Positions 1 to 7,807 of a stretch of DNA of 64,000 bases are shown piece by piece. The stretch spans positions 496,001 to 560,000 of the forward strand of contig NZ_MKIN01000021.1 of the NCBI RefSeq assembly GCF_001938985.1, given 5' to 3'. The notes under the pieces are model-generated. The model was not told the origin of the DNA. It made no database searches and saw only the letters and a program-made list of their open reading frames with translations. Positions within the stretch are counted from its first letter, which is position 1; every line of letters starts with the position of its first letter. The translations under genes were made by a program, and so were the position numbers. The DNA comes from Gillisella taibaishanensis. GTDB taxonomy: Bacteria; Pseudomonadota; Alphaproteobacteria; Rhizobiales; Rhizobiaceae.

Positions 1-332
1 TAGGGCGCCGGATCGATGGTGAACAGCAAGTCGCCGGCCTTGACAAGCGAACCTTCGCGGAAATGCACCGATTGAATGGCACCACCGACCCTTGGCCGAA
101 CCTGCACGCGTTCAACGGCTTCCAGACGGCCGGAAAACTGCTCCCAGCGCGTGAAATTCTGGCTCTTCACCGTCGCTACGGTCACCGGCACCGCCGGCGC
201 CTGGGCCGGGCTGGACGCCGCCGTCGCCTGTTGGCTCATCGGCAGTTCAAGAAAGAAAGAGGCGGCTGAAATGGATGCAAAAAGCCCCAGGCCGGCGCCC
301 AAAAGGGCCCAGCGTTTTGTATTCGATGACAT
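1..332 (-). CDS. RND efflux periplasmic adaptor, N-terminal part (cut by window edge)
   Basis: This is the N-terminal 110 residues of a membrane-fusion (HlyD/AcrA-type) subunit that would bridge an inner-membrane RND pump to an outer-membrane channel. It starts MSSNTKRWALLGAGLGLF, a hydrophobic membrane anchor or signal segment, followed by a low-complexity Ala/Pro linker. The typical first beta strand then follows (VPVTVATVKSQNF) and the lipoyl-like half motif (VQVRPRVGGAIQSVHFREGSLVKAGDLLFTIDP). The ATG at 332 is preceded by GGAG with suitable spacing. The gene lies 37 bp downstream of the alpha/beta-hydrolase-fold gene on the same strand, so the two are probably co-transcribed. The pump subunit is expected beyond base 1 but cannot be seen. 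The assignment to the adaptor family is secure; the substrate is unknown. Confidence 0.85.
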   Translation of the reverse strand, partial: MSSNTKRWALLGAGLGLFASISAASFFLELPMSQQATAASSPAQAPAVPVTVATVKSQNFTRWEQFSGRLEAVERVQVRPRVGGAIQSVHFREGSLVKAGDLLFTIDPAP

Positions 333-369
333 TGTCAATCTCCTTGCGGCCCCCACAGACCGCTTTTGA

Positions 370-1188
370 TCAATCGGGCTTGGCGACCTCCGGTCGACTG
401 CCGATGTGTTTTACGAATGCTGCGAACTGGAGCGCCAATTCCTGTTGCCAGGTGGGTGGCGCGCCCGGATCGCCGCCGTATATTGATGACCAGCCAAGTC
501 CCGGCGGCAGGACGTGGCGGCAAACGTGAACGCCGGCCTCTTGAAGGCTCTGCGCAAAACCAAGGCCCTCGTCGCGCAGCGGATCATCCTGTGCACTGAC
601 GACAAGCGCCGGGGCAACTCCGGCCAGACGCGAACAGAGACGCGGCGCCGCATAGGGGTGGCATTTTCCACCACTCAGATACTGGCTCCATCCCTCACTC
701 CAGCGCCGCTCCATGCCAATCCCTTCGGCTTCGCGAATGGAGCCTGTGCCCATGAAGGGATCGAGCAAGGGCGACAGAAGAACCTGACCGTCCAGCTCAT
801 TTGCGTGGTAGTCCCGGGCCTTCAAGGCAATGCCTGCGGCAATATTGCCGCCGGCTTCCTCACCCGCCACAAGCAGCAGAGACTTGCGATCGCCCAGGCC
901 GGCCCGCTTTCGGGACAGGTAAGAAAAGATTGCAAAACCGACTTCCAAAGGGCTCGGAAAAACCGGACCCAGCGGAGCATTGTAATCCGGCACGACCACG
1001 ATAGCGCCCGTACCGGCAAGACAATCAGCGACCTGGCTGTCGATCAGACCAGTCTGCGCAAAGGCCCCGCCGTGAAACAACAGCACGACCGGCGGCCCCT
1101 TGGCATATTCGGCGCCTTGATACACGCGTGCTGGCACCGGCCCGACGGCCAGCTTGTCCAGCACCATGTCCTTCACCTGCACCGACAT
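370..1188 (-). CDS. alpha/beta-hydrolase-fold protein (HSL/acetyl-esterase-like) lacking catalytic Ser and His
   Basis: The 272-residue protein has the fold of the hormone-sensitive-lipase/AB-hydrolase-3 family. The oxyanion-hole motif HGGAF is at residues 39-43, and the acid region SAQDDPLRDEG, with D202, is near the end. The nucleophile elbow, normally GDSAGG, reads GEEAGG at 109-114, so Glu111 replaces the catalytic Ser. The region that normally carries the catalytic His (PGxxHGF) reads PGLGW at 230-233. Two of three triad residues therefore seem lost, suggesting a non-hydrolytic scaffold or ligand-binding role. The ATG at 1188 has an AGGAAAG ribosome site. It is first in an operon with the RND adaptor and divergent from the LysR gene. 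Function is unknown; the residue losses are read directly from the translation. Confidence 0.8.
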   Translation of the reverse strand: MSVQVKDMVLDKLAVGPVPARVYQGAEYAKGPPVVLLFHGGAFAQTGLIDSQVADCLAGTGAIVVVPDYNAPLGPVFPSPLEVGFAIFSYLSRKRAGLGDRKSLLLVAGEEAGGNIAAGIALKARDYHANELDGQVLLSPLLDPFMGTGSIREAEGIGMERRWSEGWSQYLSGGKCHPYAAPRLCSRLAGVAPALVVSAQDDPLRDEGLGFAQSLQEAGVHVCRHVLPPGLGWSSIYGGDPGAPPTWQQELALQFAAFVKHIGSRPEVAKPD

Positions 1189-1329
1189 TAGATTGCTTTC
1201 CTGGTTTGCGACCCAAATCCACAGGACATAGCCGCTGACGGGAGGCCGCCTCGCGATCTCCTCTTGTCATCTGAAGCAAAATCTATTGTTATTCGCGCCT
1301 GGGAACAAGAATGCTTATATAGACCACAC

Positions 1330-1347
1330 TGTTCGGATTTTTGAACA
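1330..1347. promoter_or_regulatory. candidate LysR operator in the hydrolase/LysR divergent promoter
   Basis: A perfect inverted repeat TGTTC-N8-GAACA lies 33 bp before the LysR start and 141 bp before the divergent hydrolase start. A second, looser dyad TTGTT-N13-AACAA is at 1286-1308. LysR proteins usually bind such paired dyads between divergent genes. This is inferred from position and symmetry only. Confidence 0.45.
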
Positions 1348-1380
1348 ATAACGCAGCGCACGCAGACGGAGTTATCGAGC

Positions 1381-2292
1381 ATGGATCAGCTTTCAGCAAT
1401 GCGCGCCTTCATCCGGGTGGTGGAGACCGGAAATTTCACCCGGGCGGCAGAGCGTCTGGCCATGCCGAAGGCTACGGTGACCAACCTGATCCAGGGGTTG
1501 GAGGCGCATTTGCAGACCAAGCTGCTCAACCGTACCACGCGCCGGGTCATGGTGACCACCGACGGCGCGCTTTACTACGAGCGCGCGGTGCAGATCGTAT
1601 CCGAACTGGACGAGTTGGACGAAAGCCTGTCCAATGCTCAGGCCATGCCGCGCGGTCGCCTGCGGGTGGAAATGGCCGGCGCCTTTTCCGACTGGATCGT
1701 CATTCCCGCGCTCTGCGAGTTTTATCAGATGTATCCGGACCTGCGCATAGATCTCGGGGTCAGCGACCGCACGGTGGATTATCTTGCCGAAAACGTCGAT
1801 TGCGCCTTGCGCGCCGGCAGCCCGACAGACCAGTCGCTGATCGCCAGGCGGGTTGGCGAAGTGGAAATGGTGACCTGCGCCGCACCGCGCTATCTGCAGA
1901 AGTTCGGCACCCCTATTCATCCGCGCGACCTCGAAAACAACCATGTCGTCGTCAACTATTTCAGGAGCACCAACATCAGGAAAATGACGTTCGGCTTTAT
2001 CCGGGACAAGGAAGAAGTCGAGATCAACGCATCGTCTTTCGTGTCGGTCAACGACAGCCGATCCTATATGGTGGCTGCCAAGACAGGACTTGGCGTCTCC
2101 CTGATCCCCCGCTTTATGGCCAGGGAACTGCTCGCGTCAGGCGAGTTGGTGCAAGTGCTGGAAGACTGGCAGCGTCCTCCGCTGCCGCTCTACATCGTCT
2201 ATCCGCCCAACCGGCATCTGAGCAACAAGGTGCGCGTCTTCGTGGACTGGCTGGTAAAGCTGCTGATCGATTCGCAAATGAACGCACCTTGA
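1381..2292 (+). CDS. LysR-family transcriptional regulator
   Basis: This 303-residue LysR-type regulator has an N-terminal winged helix-turn-helix (MDQLSAMRAFIRVVETGNFTRAAERL through about residue 60). It is followed by the linker helix and a periplasmic-binding-protein-like effector domain from about residue 90. Length is normal for the family. Its subgroup, with a start like DQLSAMRAFIRV, is commonly found beside efflux or oxidoreductase genes. It is transcribed away from the hydrolase/RND adaptor operon across a 192-bp gap that holds candidate dyads, so it most likely controls that operon in response to a small aromatic or toxic molecule. The effector is not deducible from sequence. Confidence 0.92.
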   Translation: MDQLSAMRAFIRVVETGNFTRAAERLAMPKATVTNLIQGLEAHLQTKLLNRTTRRVMVTTDGALYYERAVQIVSELDELDESLSNAQAMPRGRLRVEMAGAFSDWIVIPALCEFYQMYPDLRIDLGVSDRTVDYLAENVDCALRAGSPTDQSLIARRVGEVEMVTCAAPRYLQKFGTPIHPRDLENNHVVVNYFRSTNIRKMTFGFIRDKEEVEINASSFVSVNDSRSYMVAAKTGLGVSLIPRFMARELLASGELVQVLEDWQRPPLPLYIVYPPNRHLSNKVRVFVDWLVKLLIDSQMNAP

Positions 2293-2474
2293 AGCGTCAC
2301 CTGATACGGCACCCATGATGCCGGGCCTTAGCAACGATTGAAAAGAATCTATACAAAATCTATCGATATGATAATATCAACTACTGGCCGCTTATTCGAA
2401 GCGCCTCGGTTGATGTCGCGCCGGACCACGTCAAGGTCCCAGATTCGAAATCGAGACCAAAGGGAGAAGCCGTC

Positions 2475-3620
2475 ATGGGAACATTCTCGCCCGTTTTCGA
2501 ACGACCGGCAAGGCCAGTCGCCTTGATCAAAGCCGAGGACGAAGCGCTTACTGCCGCTCAGGTTTTGGCCGATAGCGCCTTATCGGAAGACCACGCAGAG
2601 GAGCAACCGAGGCTCGACCATCTGCTGCGGTCCGGTCTTCTTGGCATTTCCATCTCCACCGACTACGGCGGCATCGATATTTCCAACGTGCTGCTGTCGA
2701 CGGTCTGCCGCATTGTTGCGGAGGCCTCGCCCAATCTCTCCGCCATACTGGCCGCTCATTATGGCGCGCTCGAATTGCTGCGCACCCACGGCAGTGAGGC
2801 GCAGAAGAGCTTCTTTTTTGCAGCCGCACTCGCCGGCATGCGCTTCGCGCGCGCGAAAGCCGAGGCTGCGACAAGTTCAAAAGACAGCGGCCTGCATCTC
2901 ACCCACAATGGCCTAGGTTGGTCCTTGAACGGCACCGCCATAGCGTCTCCAGCGGCCATGACGGCTGACTGGATCATGGTATCCGTCTACGCGCCACCGG
3001 ATGAGCCGATCCATCTTTTCTGTCCCGGCAACGGCTCGCTCACCCCAATCGCCAACACGCTCTCTTCAGGCACCCATTCAGAGCGGGGCCAACCCGTACT
3101 GTTTCGTGATCAAAAGGGAGAAAAGGACGCGGTGCTCCAACCCCGCCGCCCGCATCACGAACCTGACGTGCCGCAGGCAATGGATCTGCTGTTGCAGGCG
3201 TCGGTGGAACTTGGCAGCAGCAAAGCTTTCCTTGCGCCGTTCATCTCACCGACTTCCATTGCCGCTAGCGCTACCGGCATGCCTTTCGAACGTCTTGCCG
3301 ACGCTGCGCTTCGTGTGGCAACGGCAGAAGCCGTCGTGGAAAAGGCGGCGACCGCTATCGATGCCGCCCAGATAGGGGCTAGCGATCGCCACCGCCACAC
3401 CGCATTTCTGATAGCATCGGCTGCCAGCGTGGCAGCCCGCGAAGCTTCTGCTATGGTTAGAAGCATGGCGATCGCATCAACCGACGAAGCAGCGAAGCGG
3501 GATCATATCCATTTGGGTTCGCTCAGCGTCAAACCAGCTGACGCTGAAATGATCGTGTCTCTGATGCGGCGCGGTCACGGCGATATTGATAGCGCGTTCG
3601 ATGACGAACGTCTGCGGTAA
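2475..3620 (+). CDS. acyl-CoA-dehydrogenase-fold monooxygenase-like protein (SfnB/DszC type)
   Basis: The 381-residue protein has the layout of the acyl-CoA dehydrogenase superfamily. An N-terminal helical domain (LLRSGLLGISISTDYGGIDIS, about residues 51-71) is followed by a beta segment (GWSLNGTAIASPAAMTADWIMV) and a C-terminal helical domain. Relatives such as SfnB and DszC use reduced flavin from a partner reductase to oxidise organosulfur compounds. A flavin reductase gene lies 196 bp downstream and ssu genes follow, which supports a sulfur-scavenging role. The central region after the beta segment is poorly conserved and lacks a clear GQRxTxSG-type motif, so the flavin site may be altered. 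Start is set by AGGGAGAAG before the ATG. The exact substrate is unknown. Confidence 0.7.
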   Translation: MGTFSPVFERPARPVALIKAEDEALTAAQVLADSALSEDHAEEQPRLDHLLRSGLLGISISTDYGGIDISNVLLSTVCRIVAEASPNLSAILAAHYGALELLRTHGSEAQKSFFFAAALAGMRFARAKAEAATSSKDSGLHLTHNGLGWSLNGTAIASPAAMTADWIMVSVYAPPDEPIHLFCPGNGSLTPIANTLSSGTHSERGQPVLFRDQKGEKDAVLQPRRPHHEPDVPQAMDLLLQASVELGSSKAFLAPFISPTSIAASATGMPFERLADAALRVATAEAVVEKAATAIDAAQIGASDRHRHTAFLIASAASVAAREASAMVRSMAIASTDEAAKRDHIHLGSLSVKPADAEMIVSLMRRGHGDIDSAFDDERLR

Positions 3621-3742
3621 CTACTGCCCCTAAACCCGACGTAAGGGAATGTAATCCAACCCGTGGGCTCTGCGGTTCAGTTGCAGCGCGTCGAAACCCG
3701 AAATCGCAGAAATATTTTCTACTTTATTACTATATTAAAATT

Positions 3743-3750
3743 ATAGACTA
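3743..3750. promoter_or_regulatory. ATAGACTA element upstream of flavin reductase gene
   Basis: The octamer ATAGACTA is the core of the element found twice in the divergent ssuA promoter region (7486-7500 and 7753-7767). A related TAGACTA lies before the FAD protein gene (12183-12189). A TTGACA-like -35 hexamer starts 3 bp later at 3753. It could be an operator of a sulfur regulon; this is inference from shared sequence. Confidence 0.35.
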
Positions 3751-3816
3751 ACTTGACAAAATTTCAGCCCAGAGCCAATTTACGTTACAGAACAAGCATG
3801 TAACAGGAGTTTGCTC

Positions 3817-4368
3817 ATGACAATCCTAACAATGCCACGCAAGGAGACAGTCGCGATCCCGAGCGATGCGCTTGTCAGCGTCGAGCCGGGACTTTTGAAG
3901 TCAGCGATGCGGACTGTCAGTGGCCAGGTCTCGGTGATCACCGCTGGCCAGGGCAAGGACCGAACCGGTGCGACCGTGACATCGGCGACGGCGCTATCGG
4001 TCGATCCGCCGACGATCATCGTCAACATCAACCGAACCTCTTCTAGCTATCCTGTTATCCGTTCCTATGGCCATTTTGGTCTCAACATCCTCGGGGGTCA
4101 TGACGAGGCAATCGCCAACCGCTTTGCCGGCGTCGGCGGGTTGAAGGGTGAGGCACGCTATGAAGGAGCGGAGTGGACGGTCGGGCCGAGCGGCGCGTCA
4201 CTGCTCACGAGCGCGCTTGCTGCCATCGATTGCGAAGTGGAAGAGATCATCGACCGCCATAGCCATGGCATCATTATCGGCCGGGTCGTCTCCGTCATTT
4301 TTGGGCATGGCGACCCGCTGGTCTATCAGAATGGCCGTTACGGGCAGTTTGCACCGCTGCTGGGCTGA
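3817..4368 (+). CDS. flavin reductase (HpaC/NADH:FMN type)
   Basis: The 183-residue protein belongs to the flavin-reductase-like split-barrel family that supplies reduced FMN or FAD to two-component monooxygenases. Family segments are visible: LKSAMRTVSGQVSVITA, the flavin-contact stretch GATVTSATALSVDPPTIIVNIN, and the final GHGDPLVYQNGRYGQF. The ATG at 3817 is chosen over an in-frame TTG at 3811 because AGGAG lies 7 bp before it. It sits between the SfnB-like gene and the Rrf2/ssu genes and contains no SsuE-type flavodoxin motif. It is therefore the likely electron donor for SsuD, the SfnB-like protein, or both. Confidence 0.88.
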   Translation: MTILTMPRKETVAIPSDALVSVEPGLLKSAMRTVSGQVSVITAGQGKDRTGATVTSATALSVDPPTIIVNINRTSSSYPVIRSYGHFGLNILGGHDEAIANRFAGVGGLKGEARYEGAEWTVGPSGASLLTSALAAIDCEVEEIIDRHSHGIIIGRVVSVIFGHGDPLVYQNGRYGQFAPLLG

Positions 4369-4391
4369 ACAAAAAAGCCACCTGTTAATGC

Positions 4392-4430
4392 AAACGGCCT
4401 GCCGAGACACTCGTCACGGCAGGCCGTTTC
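4392..4430 (+). terminator. hairpin terminator after flavin reductase gene
   Basis: A 13-bp stem (AAACGGCCTGCCG at 4392-4404 pairing with 4417-4429) carries an inner GAC/GTC pairing and a short T run. It lies between two convergent genes and may work on both strands. Confidence 0.6.
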
Positions 4431-4449
4431 TGCGGTGCTATACTAATGA

Positions 4450-4914
4450 TCAGCTTGCGCGCTTTTCCTGGCGGTCGTCTTCGGTCAGCTCTGCCATGCT
4501 GGGCGTGGCGACGAACTGTTCCAACGTCATATTGTCGAGAATGGCTGCTATTGCATCGCGCACCTGGGTCATCGACCGGCGCACCTGACAGTTAACCGGA
4601 TCGGCGCAATCGTCACACGCCTCGAACGCGGTGCGGCTAGCACAGCGGATCGGCGCCAGAGGCCCATCGAGGAGGCGAATGGCGTGACCGATGCGGATTT
4701 CGCTGGCGGGATGCGACAGCGAATAGCCGCCGCCCGGGCCCTTTTTCGAGCGCAGGATGCCGCCGTTGCGCAATTCCAGCAGGATCGTATCGAGGAACTT
4801 CTTGGGGATGTTGTTTCGCAGCGCAATTTCGCTGATGAATGCCGTTTCACCCGGTCCGAGCTGCGCCAGATCGACCAGCGCCTTCAAACCGTATTTACCT
4901 TTTTTCGTCAGCAT
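4450..4914 (-). CDS. Rrf2-family transcriptional regulator with four-cysteine cluster
   Basis: The 154-residue protein starts MLTKKGKYGLKALVDLA, the standard Rrf2 winged-helix opening, followed by the wing motif LRSKKGPGGGYSLSHPA. The longer start at 4935 adds seven residues without a better ribosome site, so 4914 is preferred. In the C-terminal part four cysteines occur as C-x8-C-x2-C-x5-C, a pattern suited to an iron-sulfur cluster or redox switch, as in IscR, NsrR and RirA. It is flanked by flavin reductase and ssuD genes. CymR-like Rrf2 proteins control sulfur assimilation in other bacteria, so regulation of the local sulfonate genes is plausible but not shown. Confidence 0.88.
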   Translation of the reverse strand: MLTKKGKYGLKALVDLAQLGPGETAFISEIALRNNIPKKFLDTILLELRNGGILRSKKGPGGGYSLSHPASEIRIGHAIRLLDGPLAPIRCASRTAFEACDDCADPVNCQVRRSMTQVRDAIAAILDNMTLEQFVATPSMAELTEDDRQEKRAS

Positions 4915-5113
4915 GACTGCCTGCTTTCCCAACATTCAGGGCCAGCACCACCGGCCCCGCTTCACATTCACCCTTGCATGAGCAAAATCTACAGCGCGAA
5001 TTTTAAAAACATATAAAAATTATGTATTTCATATTCAAGCTTTGTCGCAGGGGATTGTGGCAGGCCTACGTCAATCACAGGTGATTTGCGAGCCGTCGTT
5101 GCACGGAAGCATC

Positions 5114-5152
5114 AAAAAAGCCAACGACCGCCCCGAAAATTTCGGAGCGGTC
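5114..5152 (-). terminator. intrinsic terminator after ssuD
   Basis: Reading the minus strand, an 11-bp stem with one mismatch (GACCGC and CCGAA arms, 5126-5152) is followed by GTTGGC and a run of six T (5114-5119). It lies just downstream of the ssuD stop. Confidence 0.7.
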
Positions 5153-5178
5153 CACTTATCTAGCGATATCGACAACAA

Positions 5179-6369
5179 TCAGGAGCCGGACACAACCCGG
5201 AAACCACCGGAATGGCCGCCACCCGCAAAGACTTTCGAATCGGCGAAATCGCTGTGGGTCAGGTCATTGTCGCGCGCACGTCCAAGCCCGATCTTCGGGA
5301 ACAGCAGCTCGGCCACGCGGTAAGCCTCTTCAAGATGCGGATAGCCGGAACCGATCACTGTATCGATGCCCAGCGCCTGGTATTCACGCAGCCGCTCGGC
5401 AATCGTTTCCGGCGAACCGACCAAAGCCGTACCGGCACCCGCCCGCACCAGGCCAACACCGGCCCAGAGATTGGGGGACACTTCGAGCTTGTCGCGCCGG
5501 CCATTGTGAAGTTCCGTCATGCGCCGCTGGCCGACAGAATCCGACTCCTTGGCAAAGCGAGCCTGGGTTTCGCGGATCGTCTCATCCGACAGCTTGGAAA
5601 TCAGCTTGTCGGCGGCGGCCCATGCTTCCTCATCGGTCTCGCGAACGATGAAATGCAGGCGGATACCGAAAGAAACCTCGCGACCGCTTTTTGCAGAGGC
5701 TGCCCTGACCGCTTCGATTTTCTCCTTCACCTGCGCCGGCGGCTCGCCCCAGGTCAGATATTTGTCGACGCGGCGCGACGCAAATTCGATCCCGGACTCC
5801 GAGGAGCCGCCGAAATAGAGTGGCGGGCGCGGAGACTGCACCGGCGGAAAGCCAAGACGCGCCCCTTCCGCCCGGATGTATTTGCCGTCGAGATTGGCGT
5901 GGCCCTTGGCGAGCAGATCTTCCCATACGGTGAAGAATTCGTCGGCATGGGCATAGCGCTCGTCGTGGGATACGAAAATACCGTCGCCCGCCAGCTCCGA
6001 CGGGCTACCGCCGACAACGATGTTCAGCAGCGAACGACCATTGGAGACACGGTCGAGCGCCACGGCAAGCCGTGCATAATAGGCCGGCGAAGCCGTGCCC
6101 GGACGGATGGCCACTAGGAATTTCAGCTTCTGGGTATAGGCGGCGAGCGAGGCCGCCGTCACGAAGGATTCCTCGCAGGCAACACCTGTCGGCAGCAGCA
6201 CGCCATAATAGCCAAGCCGGTCAACGGCAGTAGCAATTTCCCTCAGATAACCGTGATCAACCGGGCGGGTCAGATCGTTGGAGCCCAGATAGGTGCCATC
6301 GCCTGAGGTCGGAATGAACCACAGGAAATCGAGTGGCTTCGATGTGTTTGCGTTCGGCGTTTGGGTCAT
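5179..6369 (-). CDS. ssuD: FMNH2-dependent alkanesulfonate monooxygenase SsuD
   Basis: This 396-residue luciferase-like flavin monooxygenase cleaves C1-and-longer alkanesulfonates to aldehyde and sulfite, using reduced flavin from a separate reductase. Long blocks match the SsuD family: [39 protein letters not shown]-type [20 protein letters not shown], and [18 protein letters not shown]. The conserved active-site Cys (C65 in VACEES) and the R237/H239 pair in [10 protein letters not shown] are retained. A C-terminal tail of about 30 residues extends past the usual end. It follows a binding-protein gene by 26 bp on the same strand, making an ssuA-ssuD pair. Family assignment is very secure; the preferred chain length of the substrate is not. 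Confidence 0.95.
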   Translation of the reverse strand: MTQTPNANTSKPLDFLWFIPTSGDGTYLGSNDLTRPVDHGYLREIATAVDRLGYYGVLLPTGVACEESFVTAASLAAYTQKLKFLVAIRPGTASPAYYARLAVALDRVSNGRSLLNIVVGGSPSELAGDGIFVSHDERYAHADEFFTVWEDLLAKGHANLDGKYIRAEGARLGFPPVQSPRPPLYFGGSSESGIEFASRRVDKYLTWGEPPAQVKEKIEAVRAASAKSGREVSFGIRLHFIVRETDEEAWAAADKLISKLSDETIRETQARFAKESDSVGQRRMTELHNGRRDKLEVSPNLWAGVGLVRAGAGTALVGSPETIAERLREYQALGIDTVIGSGYPHLEEAYRVAELLFPKIGLGRARDNDLTHSDFADSKVFAGGGHSGGFRVVSGS

Positions 6370-6395
6370 CGGTCTGTCCTTTATATTGTCAAGTT

Positions 6396-7361
6396 TCAGC
6401 TGGCCTTCGGACGCCAGACAATGTCGGCGATCTTCAAGGGCTTGGGCAGGATGTTGAGGTCACGGAATTCGTCGGCGAGCGCCTGCTGATAGGTGACGGC
6501 CTCGTCCGTTATGGTCGAAACACTGCCAAGGTCGGCGCCGGGACGGGTCAGCACGGTACGCGTCGTTTCAACTGGAACGCCGGTTATTTCGGCAAGAGCG
6601 GCAACGGTCTCATCAAGGCGACCTTGCGCTGCAACGCCGGTTTTCCGCAACTCATCGATCACTTCAGTGATGATGTCGGGATTTTTCCCAACGAAGTCGC
6701 CATTGCCGAGAAAGAAGCTCCAGCTTTCGACGATGCCTTCCGCCGTGGTCAGGACACGGGCATCGGGATCAGATTGCGCAACCGCAAAATAAGGGTCCCA
6801 GATGGCCCAGGCGTCGATACTACCGGACTTGAAGGCAGCACCGGCATCCGCTGGCGACAGATCCGCCGCCTTGACATCTGCCGGCGTCAGCCCGCCCTTT
6901 CGCAGGGCCTTGACCACAAAGTTATGGGCGCTCGAGCCGCGTTTGAAGGCGAGCTTCTTACCCTTGAGATCGGCGAGGGATTGGATTGGGCTGTCCTTGC
7001 GCACCAGGATCGCAGACCCGGACGGAGCGCCCTTGTAGGTGCCGACATAGAGGAGATTGCCTCTGGCCGCCTGGGCAAACAGAGGCGGCACATCGCCGGT
7101 CGGGCCGAAGTCCAAAGCGCCGGCGCCGAGTGCTTCGAGAAGCGGCGGGCCAGAACTGAATTCGGCCCAGGTAATGGTCACGCCGCGAGCGGCCAAGCGC
7201 TTTTCAAGCGCCCCGCTGCGCTTGGCAAGTGCCAACACCCCATTCTTTTGCCAGCCGATACGAAACGTCGTGGCAGCAGCATGAGCACCGCGCAGAGCGG
7301 GCGTGGCCAGCGCTACGCCAGTCGCACCAAGCAAGCCAAGGGTTTGTCTGCGGGTGATCAT
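6396..7361 (-). CDS. aliphatic sulfonate ABC importer, periplasmic binding protein (SsuA type)
   Basis: The 321-residue SsuA/TauA-type binding protein opens with a Tat-like signal peptide, [19 protein letters not shown], ending near AHA. The ATG at 7361 is favoured over longer frames because AAGGAAG precedes it. Family segments include [56 protein letters not shown] and [12 protein letters not shown]. It is upstream of ssuD in the same operon, and divergent from a paralogue of identical coding length (966 bp) at 7808. The two proteins probably deliver different sulfonates to the same SsuCB membrane complex, since no second permease is present here. Confidence 0.92.
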   Translation of the reverse strand: MITRRQTLGLLGATGVALATPALRGAHAAATTFRIGWQKNGVLALAKRSGALEKRLAARGVTITWAEFSSGPPLLEALGAGALDFGPTGDVPPLFAQAARGNLLYVGTYKGAPSGSAILVRKDSPIQSLADLKGKKLAFKRGSSAHNFVVKALRKGGLTPADVKAADLSPADAGAAFKSGSIDAWAIWDPYFAVAQSDPDARVLTTAEGIVESWSFFLGNGDFVGKNPDIITEVIDELRKTGVAAQGRLDETVAALAEITGVPVETTRTVLTRPGADLGSVSTITDEAVTYQQALADEFRDLNILPKPLKIADIVWRPKAS

Positions 7362-7485
7362 CGGCAATTTCTTCCTTCGCTCGTCGCGCCCAATCCAAAA
7401 CCACTGATAGGGCGTGGTCAGGCGCTCACCATTGTTCATATTCGCCGCCGCATCGAGCGCGGCAGAACGGAATAGCTACATGATG

Positions 7486-7500
7486 ATTTAGTCTATGGAA
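7486..7500 (-). promoter_or_regulatory. candidate sulfur-regulon operator, copy 1
   Basis: On the minus strand this reads TTCCATAGACTAAAT, matching 14 of 15 bases of the second copy at 7753-7767 in opposite orientation. Each copy lies before one of the two divergent ssuA-type genes. Position and repetition suggest a regulator site. Confidence 0.5.
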
Positions 7501-7752
7501 TTTGTAAGGAATAATTTTCGCTTTATGCCCGTCACGGGAAATTTCCTGCCGCGGTTTAGCACCGTTTCGGAGGCGTCATTTCCTCATCAGGGCATTCTTT
7601 CAGCTACGAGTTTCGGCAAGGCCGTCAGCAACACTCCAGCTCGCGGCAAGTGCAGCGTGGCCAGTAAGCGCCATGAAAACCGCAAAAACTGCCGATCCTC
7701 AAAAAAATGTTCCGGCGCAGCGCGGTTTATTGATCGTTTTTATCTCCATTAT

Positions 7753-7771
7753 TTCCATAGACTATATACTC
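7753..7771 (+). promoter_or_regulatory. candidate sulfur-regulon operator, copy 2, overlapping a -10 box
   Basis: The sequence TTCCATAGACTATAT continues into TATACT (7766-7771), a good -10 hexamer, about 37 bp before the ssuA start. The block from 7759 (TAGACTATATACTCTA) is a 16-bp palindrome with a single mismatched base pair. Overlap with a -10 box would fit a repressor, for example the nearby Rrf2 protein. Confidence 0.5.
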
Positions 7772-7807
7772 TACAGTTAATTCAGCAGCTTGATGCAGAG
7801 ATCCCCA

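Larger units (their letters stand above)
7362..7807. other. 446-bp divergent promoter region between two ssuA-type genes
   Basis: This gap holds no convincing gene. It carries two inverted copies of a 15-bp element (7486-7500 and 7753-7767), one near each end, and AT-rich stretches consistent with divergent promoters. An open frame from 7495 is a shadow that runs into the ssuA gene in another frame. Confidence 0.7.
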
